The notes under the pieces are model-generated. The model was not told the DNA's origin, did not search any database, and worked only from the letters and a program-made list of their open reading frames with translations. Position numbers and translations under genes: made by a program. A stretch of 7,122 nt of DNA from Lachnospiraceae bacterium UBA1753 (GTDB lineage Bacteria > Bacillota > Clostridia > Lachnospirales > Lachnospiraceae), in contig DCHL01000190.1 of assembly GCA_002317595.1 (NCBI GenBank), positions 11,470 through 18,591 on the forward strand, written 5' to 3'. The number at the start of each line of letters is the position of its first letter. Position 1 is the stretch's first letter. Positions 1 to 5,875 of this stretch are shown one piece after another.

Positions 1-406
1 GTGTCGGGTGCATATTGGGTGGAATTATTAGCTGATTTACAGATTTTACACCGTTGTTTTTGATGCCATTTTTGAAATGTGGTGGAATACTTTGAAAAAT
101 GAGCAGAATTACACCGTTTTGCTAAAGAAGCTTTCAGGGAAATGGTGGAATATATTGATTTACAAGTTATTTTCCACCACATAAAAATAGTTTCTGATTA
201 GTTTCTTCGGGTCATGGGTGTAATACTGGTGCTATCAGTAACATATTCCACCATCGCTCAAGTTCAAAAGGGTGGAATATGCCGCGATACGCCTCATATT
301 CCACCAAGATTCATTTTGTTTCCTCTTATCAAATAATTTCTGGGGTGTAAAATCGTCATAAATCATGTCATTTTCCACCGTTTTCAAGTGTATCAGTATG
401 TTTCTG
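1..406. repeat. Long direct repeat, left copy (non-coding element)
   Basis: This stretch recurs at 6717-7122 in the same orientation with a constant offset of 6716, no indels and 12 substitutions (positions 22, 60, 130, 136, 193, 210, 224, 264, 267, 293, 294, 314), about 97% identity. The last 92 bp are identical. The window starts inside the repeat and ends inside its partner, so the true boundaries are not visible; the left copy starts within an 11-bp tandem array that is complete only on the right. No convincing gene lies here; short minus-strand frames exist but lack coding support. Internally it is an array of six palindromic units, listed separately. Together the copies bracket the whole transporter cassette. 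Confidence 0.95.
18..379. repeat. Array of six 35-36-bp palindromic units with 10-bp-quantised spacing (left)
   Basis: Six units lie at 18-52, 81-115, 144-178, 217-252, 271-305 and 344-379. Each starts with GGTGGAAT or GGTGTAAW and ends with the inverted form (WTTMCACC), so all twelve half-sites fit GGTGKAAW. Unit lengths are 35, 35, 35, 36, 35 and 36 bp. Loops differ, except that unit 5 resembles the unit at 6630-6664. Most arms pair at 6-8 of 8 positions; unit 5 pairs over 11 bp and unit 6 over 9 of 10. Spacers are 28, 28, 38, 18 and 38 bp, that is 8 plus a multiple of 10. This fits repeated protein binding on one helix face or a chain of RNA hairpins. I do not recognise the family. Confidence 0.85.
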
Positions 407-422
407 GGTAAGTCGCAGTGAA

Positions 423-462
423 AACCAGCCACCAGGGCCACTATGTCTATTTCCTGCTGGTT
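423..462. other. Bulged hairpin just beyond the left repeat
   Basis: AACCAG (423-428) plus CAGG (433-436) pair with CCTGCTGGTT (453-462), giving a 10-bp stem with a 4-nt bulge on the left arm and a 16-nt loop. Read on the minus strand, the stem is followed by a short run of four T, so it could be a weak terminator for transcription entering the repeat from the right, or the edge of the repeat element. Its function is unknown. Confidence 0.4.
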
Positions 463-500
463 CTCAAAAAACTTCCTGAAAATTTCTCAGAAATTGGTTC

Positions 501-541
501 CCTGATTCTCCTAAAATAGTTTCCTGATTCTCCTAAATTAG
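501..541. repeat. Two-copy 22-bp-period tandem repeat upstream of the first promoter
   Basis: CCTGATTCTCCTAAAATAG (501-519) and CCTGATTCTCCTAAATTAG (523-541) differ at one base and sit immediately upstream of the -35 box at 544. A period near two helical turns and this position make an activator or repressor site possible. No equivalent is seen upstream of the second promoter, so if it is regulatory it is specific to the first unit. The rest of 407-543 shows no gene. Confidence 0.6.
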
Positions 542-543
542 TG

Positions 544-572
544 TTGACAGAATAGAATTATGAGAGTATATT
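544..572 (+). promoter_or_regulatory. Sigma-A promoter P1 for the first lipoprotein/hydrolase unit
   Basis: A consensus -35 TTGACA at 544-549 and a -10 TATATT at 567-572 are separated by exactly 17 bp. Transcription would start near 579, leaving a leader of about 135 nt before the ATG at 714. The second promoter at 2859 has the same boxes and the same spacing. Confidence 0.85.
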
Positions 573-599
573 CAGTTTTATCAACAAACCATAGCGAAA

Positions 600-618
600 T
601 GGTAGGAATAGTAGGAAA
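600..618 (+). promoter_or_regulatory. Leader motif with two GTAGGAA boxes (candidate operator), copy 1
   Basis: The 19-mer TGGTAGGAATAGTAGGAAA occurs about 21 nt after the predicted start of transcription and is repeated identically at 2913-2931, at the same distance from the second promoter. It contains GTAGGAA twice with a 9-bp period. It is likely an operator or RNA element shared by both units. GGAAT-type boxes recall sites of the Rrf2-family cysteine regulator CymR of Firmicutes; that link is only a hypothesis. Confidence 0.6.
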
Positions 619-713
619 TACCAAAAACCAAAATCGCGACGGATGTAAAAACAAGCACATACAACACACAGAGTAACCGATGAGAATAATGATGAGAATT
701 AAGGAGGAGAATT

Positions 714-1853
714 ATGAAGAGAAGAATTTTATCAATCATTATGACAGTAGTAGTATCAGCATCGTTACTTGCAGGTTGTGGTAAGACTGAAGCGGCAGCA
801 GACGCAGCAAAGGATAAGACAGCAGAAGCATCTGCAGCAGAGACACCAGAAGAGGCAGAGACATCAGAAGAGGCAGAGACATCAGAAGGGGCAGAGACAA
901 CAGAAGCGGCTACAACAGAGACGGAAGTGGGAGATGAGTTCGAGGGTGAAGGACTCAATGAGGCTAAGGTTGTTCATATCGGCTTCATGCCCAGCTCGAC
1001 AACAGCACAGATCAGTGCTGCAAAGGGATATATTGATGATGCGCTTAAAGAGTATGGCATCGAGGCGGAATACACGACAGTAGTGACGGGACCACCTGCA
1101 ATTGAGGGACTTACAGTCGGAGATCTTGATCTGACATTTATTGGAAATCTTCCGGTATTTACAGGAGTTTCAAATGGTTCACCAATCAAGGCAATCTACA
1201 AGAGCCCCGCATCAGATGGCGGAATTTATGGAATTGTGGTTCCGGACGGAACTGATATCGTAGAGGCGAAGGATCTTGCTGGCAAAAAAATTGCCGTTGT
1301 AATTGGAACTGCGGCAAATGCGTATCTCGAGATTCTGCTTGGAACAGTGGGGCTTACACTTGATGATATCACTATCATAAATGTCGCACCTGCTGATGTG
1401 GCAACAGTTATTGCAAACGGAGAGGCTGATGCCGGTGTCCTCTGGGATCCCCTTGTAATTAAGGCTGCAAAGGCTATTGGAGGTTCAGTAATCCTGCGTC
1501 CCAACGGTCTGACAGAAGACCAGATGTTTATCGTAGGAAACGATACTTTCCTTGCTGAAAATCCCCTTATTGCATCAGTAGTAGTAACTGGAGCAATCAA
1601 GGCTGACGAGTTCCTGATGGCGAACCCTGAGGAGTCAATCAAGATTATAACTGAAGCAACTGGTGATGAAGCAGATGAGTGGGATGCCATCAACCATCTC
1701 CACACCACAGTAGGATTTGCAGAGATTGACTATGAGACAGCTGAGCAGGTTAAGGATTTCCTTAAGAGAAATGATCTCCTGCAGGCAGAATTTGATGTGC
1801 ACGACATACTTATCGACAAGTACTGGGATAAGGCTCTCGAGCTGTCTAAGTAG
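714..1853 (+). CDS. ABC transporter substrate-binding lipoprotein, SsuA/NMT1 type (paralogue 1)
   Basis: This 379-residue lipoprotein should be anchored outside the membrane and deliver an organic anion, perhaps a sulfonate, to an ABC importer. Residues 1-22 are a lipoprotein signal (MKRR, hydrophobic core, LLAGC with the lipid-bearing Cys22). Residues 23-80 form an acidic Ala/Glu/Thr linker including three 6-residue repeats (46-63). The rest is a type II periplasmic-binding fold with SsuA-like signatures: TGPPAIEGLTVGDLDLTFIG, the DLAGKKIAV block, and APADVATVIANGEADAGVLW. The start is set by AAGGAGGA at 701-708, 5 nt before ATG. No permease gene adjoins it; the nearest is 4160-4906, beyond the paralogue at 2996, so it probably shares that permease. 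Family and lipidation are secure; the ligand is unknown (taurine, alkanesulfonate and pyrimidine-precursor binders belong to the same superfamily). Confidence 0.93.
   Translation: MKRRILSIIMTVVVSASLLAGCGKTEAAADAAKDKTAEASAAETPEEAETSEEAETSEGAETTEAATTETEVGDEFEGEGLNEAKVVHIGFMPSSTTAQISAAKGYIDDALKEYGIEAEYTTVVTGPPAIEGLTVGDLDLTFIGNLPVFTGVSNGSPIKAIYKSPASDGGIYGIVVPDGTDIVEAKDLAGKKIAVVIGTAANAYLEILLGTVGLTLDDITIINVAPADVATVIANGEADAGVLWDPLVIKAAKAIGGSVILRPNGLTEDQMFIVGNDTFLAENPLIASVVVTGAIKADEFLMANPEESIKIITEATGDEADEWDAINHLHTTVGFAEIDYETAEQVKDFLKRNDLLQAEFDVHDILIDKYWDKALELSK
849..902 (+). repeat. Three 18-bp in-frame tandem repeats in the lipoprotein linker
   Basis: Three 18-bp units (849-866, 867-884, 885-902) encode EEAETS, EEAETS and EGAETT. 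The first two are identical in DNA. They lie in the tether between the lipid anchor and the binding domain, where length variation by slippage should be tolerated. Confidence 0.9.
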
Positions 1854-1903
1854 GATTGTGTAGTTATCCATCCAAAAGAATGCAGAGTGAAAGGAATAGT
1901 GAA

Positions 1904-2740
1904 ATGGCTAAGCTGCTTGAAACGGGTATATGTGATACCCATCATCATATTTATAATCCAAAGGAATTCAAAATGGCACCTCTGCCGACATTTCCCTGGA
2001 CAGATGAGATGCCGGGACATCCTGCAGAGGAGTATAAGGAAATTCAGAAGAAGGCGGGAATCACGAGGAATGTCATAGTGGCATGCTCAGTATATGGTTT
2101 TGATATCAGAAGCGATCTGGATGCCCTCGTTAAGCTCGGAAGCGAAGATACTAGAATCATATCACTGCTGACTTCAGATTACTCTGATGAGGAACTAGCT
2201 GACCTTCATGAAAAAGGAGTAAGAGGAAGCAGGGCCTTTGGGTTCATTCCCAATGGGTTTGAGGAAGCAAGGAAACTTGCCCCGAGATTCGCAGAGCTTG
2301 GGTGGAGCCTTGATTTTATGCCCAATACCGAGGAACAGACAAGGGAGCTGAATGACTGGGTGACCAAGCTGCCATGTCAGGTAGTTATTGACCACCAGGC
2401 ATCTGCAAAGAGCGTCGACGACCCGATATTCAAGGAACTTAACAGACTCATGAAAAGTGAGAATGTCTGGGTTAAGTCATCTGGACTCTTCAGAGTGTCG
2501 GAGGGTGATAAATGGAAGGATGCACTGGAGGTCAGCCATAGCCTAATAAGGGACTATCCTGATCGCGTTATCTGGGGAACAGACTGGCCCTTCAACTGGT
2601 CTCCGTTATCAGAAAAATATAACACTGACAAGGATGAGTACGATGCTGGCCTCATTTTCAGGATGCTTCCAGAACAGGTTGATGAGAAAGCGAGACAGAA
2701 GGTACTGTGGGATAACCCGGACAGATTATATTTCCAGTAA
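1904..2740 (+). CDS. Amidohydrolase-family TIM-barrel hydrolase (LigI / amidohydro_2-like)
   Basis: A 278-residue cytoplasmic protein without a signal peptide. It carries the hallmarks of the amidohydrolase_2 group that includes 2-pyrone-4,6-dicarboxylate lactonase (LigI) and 4-sulfomuconolactone hydrolase: DTHHH at 11-15 (D-x-H-x-H), GVRGSR at 105-110, VIDH with His164 at a later barrel strand, and WGTDWP with the likely catalytic Asp227; the C-terminus ends NPDRLYFQ. The reading frame is open from a TTG at 1856, but ATG 1904 is preferred because GAAAGGA (1889-1895) lies 8 nt upstream and the protein then starts just before the first strand. The gene follows the lipoprotein stop by 50 bp and ends before a terminator, so the two are co-transcribed. 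A lactone or C-C/C-N substrate made from the imported compound is plausible. Fold confident, reaction unknown. Confidence 0.9.
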   Translation: MAKLLETGICDTHHHIYNPKEFKMAPLPTFPWTDEMPGHPAEEYKEIQKKAGITRNVIVACSVYGFDIRSDLDALVKLGSEDTRIISLLTSDYSDEELADLHEKGVRGSRAFGFIPNGFEEARKLAPRFAELGWSLDFMPNTEEQTRELNDWVTKLPCQVVIDHQASAKSVDDPIFKELNRLMKSENVWVKSSGLFRVSEGDKWKDALEVSHSLIRDYPDRVIWGTDWPFNWSPLSEKYNTDKDEYDAGLIFRMLPEQVDEKARQKVLWDNPDRLYFQ

Positions 2741-2759
2741 GAAAAAATTGGATTCAATC

Positions 2760-2795
2760 AAGCCGCTGCACAAAGGATGCAGCGGCTTATTTTAT
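2760..2795 (+). terminator. Rho-independent terminator after the hydrolase gene
   Basis: A perfect 10-bp stem, AAGCCGCTGC (2760-2769) with GCAGCGGCTT (2779-2788), encloses a 9-nt loop and is followed by ATTTTAT. It lies 20 bp past the hydrolase stop and closes the first transcription unit before the second promoter at 2859. Confidence 0.88.
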
Positions 2796-2858
2796 GGCAG
2801 AAACAGCCAACAGAAATATTCCCCCAAAAACAACAGAAATAATCTTTGAAAAATATTG

Positions 2859-2887
2859 TTGACATGTATGTAGATGTGTTGTATATT
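2859..2887 (+). promoter_or_regulatory. Sigma-A promoter P2 for the second lipoprotein/transporter unit
   Basis: TTGACA at 2859-2864 and TATATT at 2882-2887 with a 17-bp spacer, identical in boxes and spacing to P1 at 544-572. The start would be near 2894, giving a leader of about 100 nt. The spacer sequence is not conserved with P1. Confidence 0.87.
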
Positions 2888-2912
2888 CTTTTCAACACAT
2901 AACATACTGTTT

Positions 2913-2931
2913 TGGTAGGAATAGTAGGAAA
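2913..2931 (+). promoter_or_regulatory. Leader motif with two GTAGGAA boxes (candidate operator), copy 2
   Basis: Identical over 19 bp to 600-618 and placed about 20 nt after the predicted P2 start, while the sequence on both sides has diverged. That contrast argues for functional conservation of a shared control site acting downstream of the start, by repressor roadblock or through the RNA. Confidence 0.62.
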
Positions 2932-2995
2932 GAATGCGGCGATAAGTCTCAATTATAGCAAGAGATGAATTAATGCAGAGTTATAGGAGGACATT

Positions 2996-4102
2996 ATGAA
3001 AAGAAAATTATTATCAGTTATCACAGCAGTAGCAGTTACAGCAACATTGCTTGCAGGCTGCGGCAAGACAGAAGCAGTAGGTACTGAGCAGGCACCTGCA
3101 GCAGAAACAGCAGAAACAGCGGATACAGCAGAAGTAGCGGATACTGCAGAAGCATCAGGTGCAGAGCAGGAAGCTGCGGCAGATGAATTCGAGGGAGAGG
3201 GCCTTAACGAGGTGAAGGTTGTTAATATCGGATTCCTGTCAAGCTCAACCACAGCACAGATCAGTGCAGCAAAGAATTATGTGGATGATGCCCTTAAGGC
3301 ATACGGATACGATGTAGCATACACAGAGTTTGTTACAGGACCACCCGCAATCGAAGCACTTACAGCCGGCGATATCGATTTTGCTTATATCGGAAACCTT
3401 CCTGTATACACAGGTGTTTCCAATGGATCAAAGATTAAGGCAATTTACAAGCCCCCGGTTACTGAGAACGGAATGTACGGAATTGTGGTACCTGGAGAGA
3501 CAGACATCAAGGAAACAGCAGACCTGGCAGGCAAGAACATTGCAGTTGTAGCAGGTACAGCAGCTCACGCATACTTAGAACTCCTTCTTGGAACAGCAGG
3601 TCTTTCACTTGATGACATCACACTCGTGAATGTGGCACCTGCAGATGTTGCAACAGTTGTTTCTAATGGAGATGCCGATGCGGCAGTTCTTTGGGAGCCA
3701 GTTGTAACTAAGGTAGCAGCAGCAGTCGGTGGTTCAGTAATCCTTCGCTCAAAGGGAATCACAGAGGATCAGTGGTTTATTGCAGCTAGAGAAGAGTTTC
3801 TTGAGAAGAACCCACTTGTTGCAGCAATCTTTGTAAGTGGTGCAATTCAGGCTGATCAGTTTGCAATTGATAATCCTGAGGAGGCTAAGAAGATTATTGC
3901 TGAGAATACAGGCGACACAGTCGAGACATGGTCAAGCCTTGATAACCTTCAGAAGGTAGAAGAATTTACACAGGCTGATTACGATACAGCTGATCAGGTC
4001 AAGGCCTTCCTTGAGAAGAATGACCTCCTCCAGGGAGATATTGATGGACGCGAGATTATGGTTAACAAGTACTGGAAGAAGGCAGCTGAACTATTAAAGT
4101 AA
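2996..4102 (+). CDS. ABC transporter substrate-binding lipoprotein, SsuA/NMT1 type (paralogue 2)
   Basis: A 368-residue paralogue of the product of 714-1853, roughly 60-65% identical by eye outside the linker. Residues 1-22 are the lipoprotein signal with LLAGC and Cys22. Residues 23-66 are an acidic linker with six Ala-(Glu/Asp)-x triplets (36-53). The binding domain keeps the key blocks TGPPAIEALTAGDIDFAYIG, DLAGKNIAVVAGTA, APADVATVVSNGDADAAVLW and a C-terminal NKYWKKA. AGGAGGA (2985-2991) is 4 nt before ATG. It is the first gene of a unit continuing into permease and ATPase, so it is the dedicated binding protein of this importer. Differences from paralogue 1 include AHAY for ANAY and WFIAAREEF for MFIVGNDTF, so ligand preference may differ. 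The actual ligand cannot be read from sequence. Confidence 0.94.
   Translation: MKRKLLSVITAVAVTATLLAGCGKTEAVGTEQAPAAETAETADTAEVADTAEASGAEQEAAADEFEGEGLNEVKVVNIGFLSSSTTAQISAAKNYVDDALKAYGYDVAYTEFVTGPPAIEALTAGDIDFAYIGNLPVYTGVSNGSKIKAIYKPPVTENGMYGIVVPGETDIKETADLAGKNIAVVAGTAAHAYLELLLGTAGLSLDDITLVNVAPADVATVVSNGDADAAVLWEPVVTKVAAAVGGSVILRSKGITEDQWFIAAREEFLEKNPLVAAIFVSGAIQADQFAIDNPEEAKKIIAENTGDTVETWSSLDNLQKVEEFTQADYDTADQVKAFLEKNDLLQGDIDGREIMVNKYWKKAAELLK
3101..3154 (+). repeat. Six 9-bp in-frame tandem repeats in the second lipoprotein linker
   Basis: Six imperfect 9-bp units encode AET, AET, ADT, AEV, ADT and AEA. The tract occupies the same tether position as the 18-bp repeats of the paralogue but has a different unit, so the two linkers expanded independently. 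Confidence 0.8.
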
Positions 4103-4159
4103 GCAGATAATCGGGGCTGGCAATTTCCAAGTCCAGGCGCATGATGAAAGGAACTACTT

Positions 4160-4906
4160 ATGAGAGGGAAAAAAATAATACTATCACTTATCTTACCGGT
4201 AGTGCTGGTAATACTTTGGGAGATCGGTGGAAGGACAGGAAGCATCAATCCGAGCCTCTTCCCGACTCCAGGAAGAATATTTCAGGCCTTTCTCAAGACG
4301 ATGGGCAATGGAAAACTTGAGGCCAATATTTTTGTCAGCCTTCGAAGAGTCTTTTTGGGATATCTTGCTGGTGCGTTCCTAGGAATTCTGGCAGGTGTGA
4401 TTATGGGTCTTTCTGAGACAGTACATACAGTTTTCTCTGTAATATTTGAAGTACTCAGACCAATCCCCATCATGGCATGGGTTCCGGTGCTTATCCTCTG
4501 GATAGGAATCGGCGAGCCGTCAAAGGTTATTGTAATCATGATTGGAAGCTTCTGGCCTATATTTTTGAACACCTATGACGGCATAAGGAACGTCGACAGG
4601 AAATATATAGAGGTTGCACAGATATTCAGAAAGAAAAGACTTCAGACAATTTTCGAGGTTATGCTTCCCGCGGCTCTGCCGTCAATATTCACAGGCCTCA
4701 GGGTTGGAATCGGATCTGCGTGGGTGAGTGTAATCGGAGCCGAACTCATTGCGGCATCCGCGGGACTTGGCTTCATGATTTCGTACTCCCGCGAGCTGGC
4801 GCAGCCGGCCAATATGTATGTGGCAGTACTTGTGATTGGAATCATTGGATATTTTATTAATGTCATCATTAAGAAGGTTGAAGTAAAGCTTCTTAAGTGG
4901 AATTAG
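4160..4906 (+). CDS. ssuC-like: ABC transporter permease, SsuC/TauC type
   Basis: A 248-residue integral membrane protein of the BPD_transp_1 family, the channel of the importer. Hydrophobic segments lie at about 6-21, 63-84, 90-115, 121-137, 175-200 and 221-237, fitting the six-helix SsuC/TauC/ThiX layout. The cytoplasmic EAA loop that contacts the ATPase is at 151-174 (EVAQIFRKKR, then LPAALP); the usual Gly at its seventh position is Arg here. FPTPGRIF (34-41) is typical of the family N-terminus. The start is supported by AAAGGA (4147-4152) 7 nt upstream. It lies 57 bp after the second lipoprotein and 35 bp before the ATPase, consistent with one operon. Sulfonate is the commonest substrate class for this subfamily, but nitrate, taurine and thiamine-precursor systems are close relatives. 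Confidence 0.93.
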   Translation: MRGKKIILSLILPVVLVILWEIGGRTGSINPSLFPTPGRIFQAFLKTMGNGKLEANIFVSLRRVFLGYLAGAFLGILAGVIMGLSETVHTVFSVIFEVLRPIPIMAWVPVLILWIGIGEPSKVIVIMIGSFWPIFLNTYDGIRNVDRKYIEVAQIFRKKRLQTIFEVMLPAALPSIFTGLRVGIGSAWVSVIGAELIAASAGLGFMISYSRELAQPANMYVAVLVIGIIGYFINVIIKKVEVKLLKWN

Positions 4907-4941
4907 TACTCGGGTGATGTGCCCTGAGGGTTAGGAAAGAT

Positions 4942-5751
4942 ATGAGCGTAAATCAGGAATCTGAGAAATCAATAGCATTATCGATAAAGAATCTGAACAA
5001 GAGCTTTGCGGTGGATAACGATCTTGTCGATGTCATCAAAGACCTCACACTGGATGTGGAGGAAGGCGAGTTTATAAGTATCGTGGGACCCAGTGGATGT
5101 GGAAAAAGTACACTTTTCAGGATTATCGGTGGACTTGATACTCCCACAGATGGAACTGTGTCAATTGAGGGAAGACAGGTGTCGGGAATCGACCAGGATA
5201 TCAGCATGGTATTTCAGGAAAATCGACTTTTCCCCTGGAGGAGAGTAAAGGACAATATCCTCTTCGGTCTTGATGATGAGAGAAGAAAGAAACTTGGCAA
5301 GGAAGAGCAGAAGGCACTTGTTGATAAGTATATTGAATTGGTTGATCTCAAGGGTTTTGAGAATTCATATCCGAAGCAGCTTTCCGGTGGTATGAAGCAG
5401 AGGGCCAGCATTGCTAGGACACTGATTTCTGATCCCAAGGTTCTGCTTCTCGATGAGCCCTTCAGTGCCCTTGATGCATTTACGAGAATGTCACTTCAGA
5501 ATGCGCTGACGGATATCTGGAGAAAAGAGAAGAAGACAATGATTCTCATCACCCACGATATTGATGAGGCAGTGTTCCTGGGGACAAAGATTGTGGTACT
5601 GTCAGAGCGTCCCACGAGAATAAAGCGAATTTTTGACGTGAATATCGACAGGCCCAGGGACAGAAGCAGTGATGAATTCACTAACCTGAGACGTGATGTA
5701 ATGCGTGAATTCTTCGGACATAAATCTGAGGCCGTTGAATACAATATCTAG
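4942..5751 (+). CDS. ssuB-like: ABC transporter ATP-binding protein, SsuB/TauB type
   Basis: A 269-residue cytoplasmic ATPase that powers the importer. All motifs are intact: Walker A GPSGCGKST (49-57), Q-loop Gln92 within FQENRLFPWR, signature LSGGMKQR (147-154), Walker B LLLDEP (168-173) with catalytic Glu172, D-loop SALD (175-178), and switch His205 in ITHDIDEA. The FQENRLFPWR block and the C-terminal RPTRI (223-227) are typical of nitrate/sulfonate/taurine ATPases. AGGA (4933-4936) is 5 nt before the ATG. A weak hairpin (CTCGGG 4909-4914 with CCCTGAG 4922-4928) lies between the permease stop and this ribosome site and might tune translation. Substrate class follows from family and neighbours. 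Confidence 0.95.
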   Translation: MSVNQESEKSIALSIKNLNKSFAVDNDLVDVIKDLTLDVEEGEFISIVGPSGCGKSTLFRIIGGLDTPTDGTVSIEGRQVSGIDQDISMVFQENRLFPWRRVKDNILFGLDDERRKKLGKEEQKALVDKYIELVDLKGFENSYPKQLSGGMKQRASIARTLISDPKVLLLDEPFSALDAFTRMSLQNALTDIWRKEKKTMILITHDIDEAVFLGTKIVVLSERPTRIKRIFDVNIDRPRDRSSDEFTNLRRDVMREFFGHKSEAVEYNI

Positions 5752-5756
5752 AAAAT

Positions 5757-5853
5757 AGGGCAAAGAATTCAGCATCTATATAATTATTAGGGCAAAGAAT
5801 TCAACATCTATATAATTATCAAGGCAAAGAATTCAGCATCTTACTATAATTTT
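5757..5853 (+). repeat. Three 32-bp tandem repeats upstream of the flavoprotein gene
   Basis: Units at 5757-5788, 5789-5820 and 5821-5853 share (A)GGCAAAGAATTCARCATC followed by an AT-rich tail. Units 1 and 2 differ at two bases; unit 3 has diverged in its tail. Each holds a TATAAT hexamer (the last at 5845-5850), and 32 bp is about three helical turns, so the hexamers face the same side. No good -35 box accompanies them. They could be weak promoters, a regulator array, or a slippage product. They fill the 124-bp gap before the next gene. Confidence 0.85.
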
Positions 5854-5875
5854 GATGAAAGGACATAAGAAGATA

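Noticed and set aside
18..379. CRISPR array
   Set aside because: The recurring 35-bp units share only their 8-bp ends, the intervening lengths vary from 18 to 38 bp, and no cas gene is present.
1..406. Insertion sequence or LTR-like mobile element
   Set aside because: No transposase or reverse-transcriptase coding sequence and no clear terminal inverted repeats or target duplications are visible; the element boundaries lie outside the window.
235..441. Minus-strand 68-residue reading frame in the left repeat
   Set aside because: It runs through the palindromic units, has no recognisable domain, and I see no supporting ribosome site; it most likely reflects open frame by chance.
579..713. 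Known riboswitch (SAM/S-box, T-box, TPP) in the leader of the first unit
   Set aside because: No matching conserved core or terminator/antiterminator pair is visible in the 135-nt leader, and the only conserved piece shared with the second leader is the 19-mer.
1856..1903. Upstream TTG start for the hydrolase
   Set aside because: It would add 16 residues with no family counterpart and no ribosome site; ATG 1904 has GAAAGGA at a good distance.
2808..2841. Repeated CAACAGAAATA upstream of the second promoter
   Set aside because: An 11-bp AT-rich word occurring twice 23 bp apart is weak, and nothing similar is found at the first promoter.
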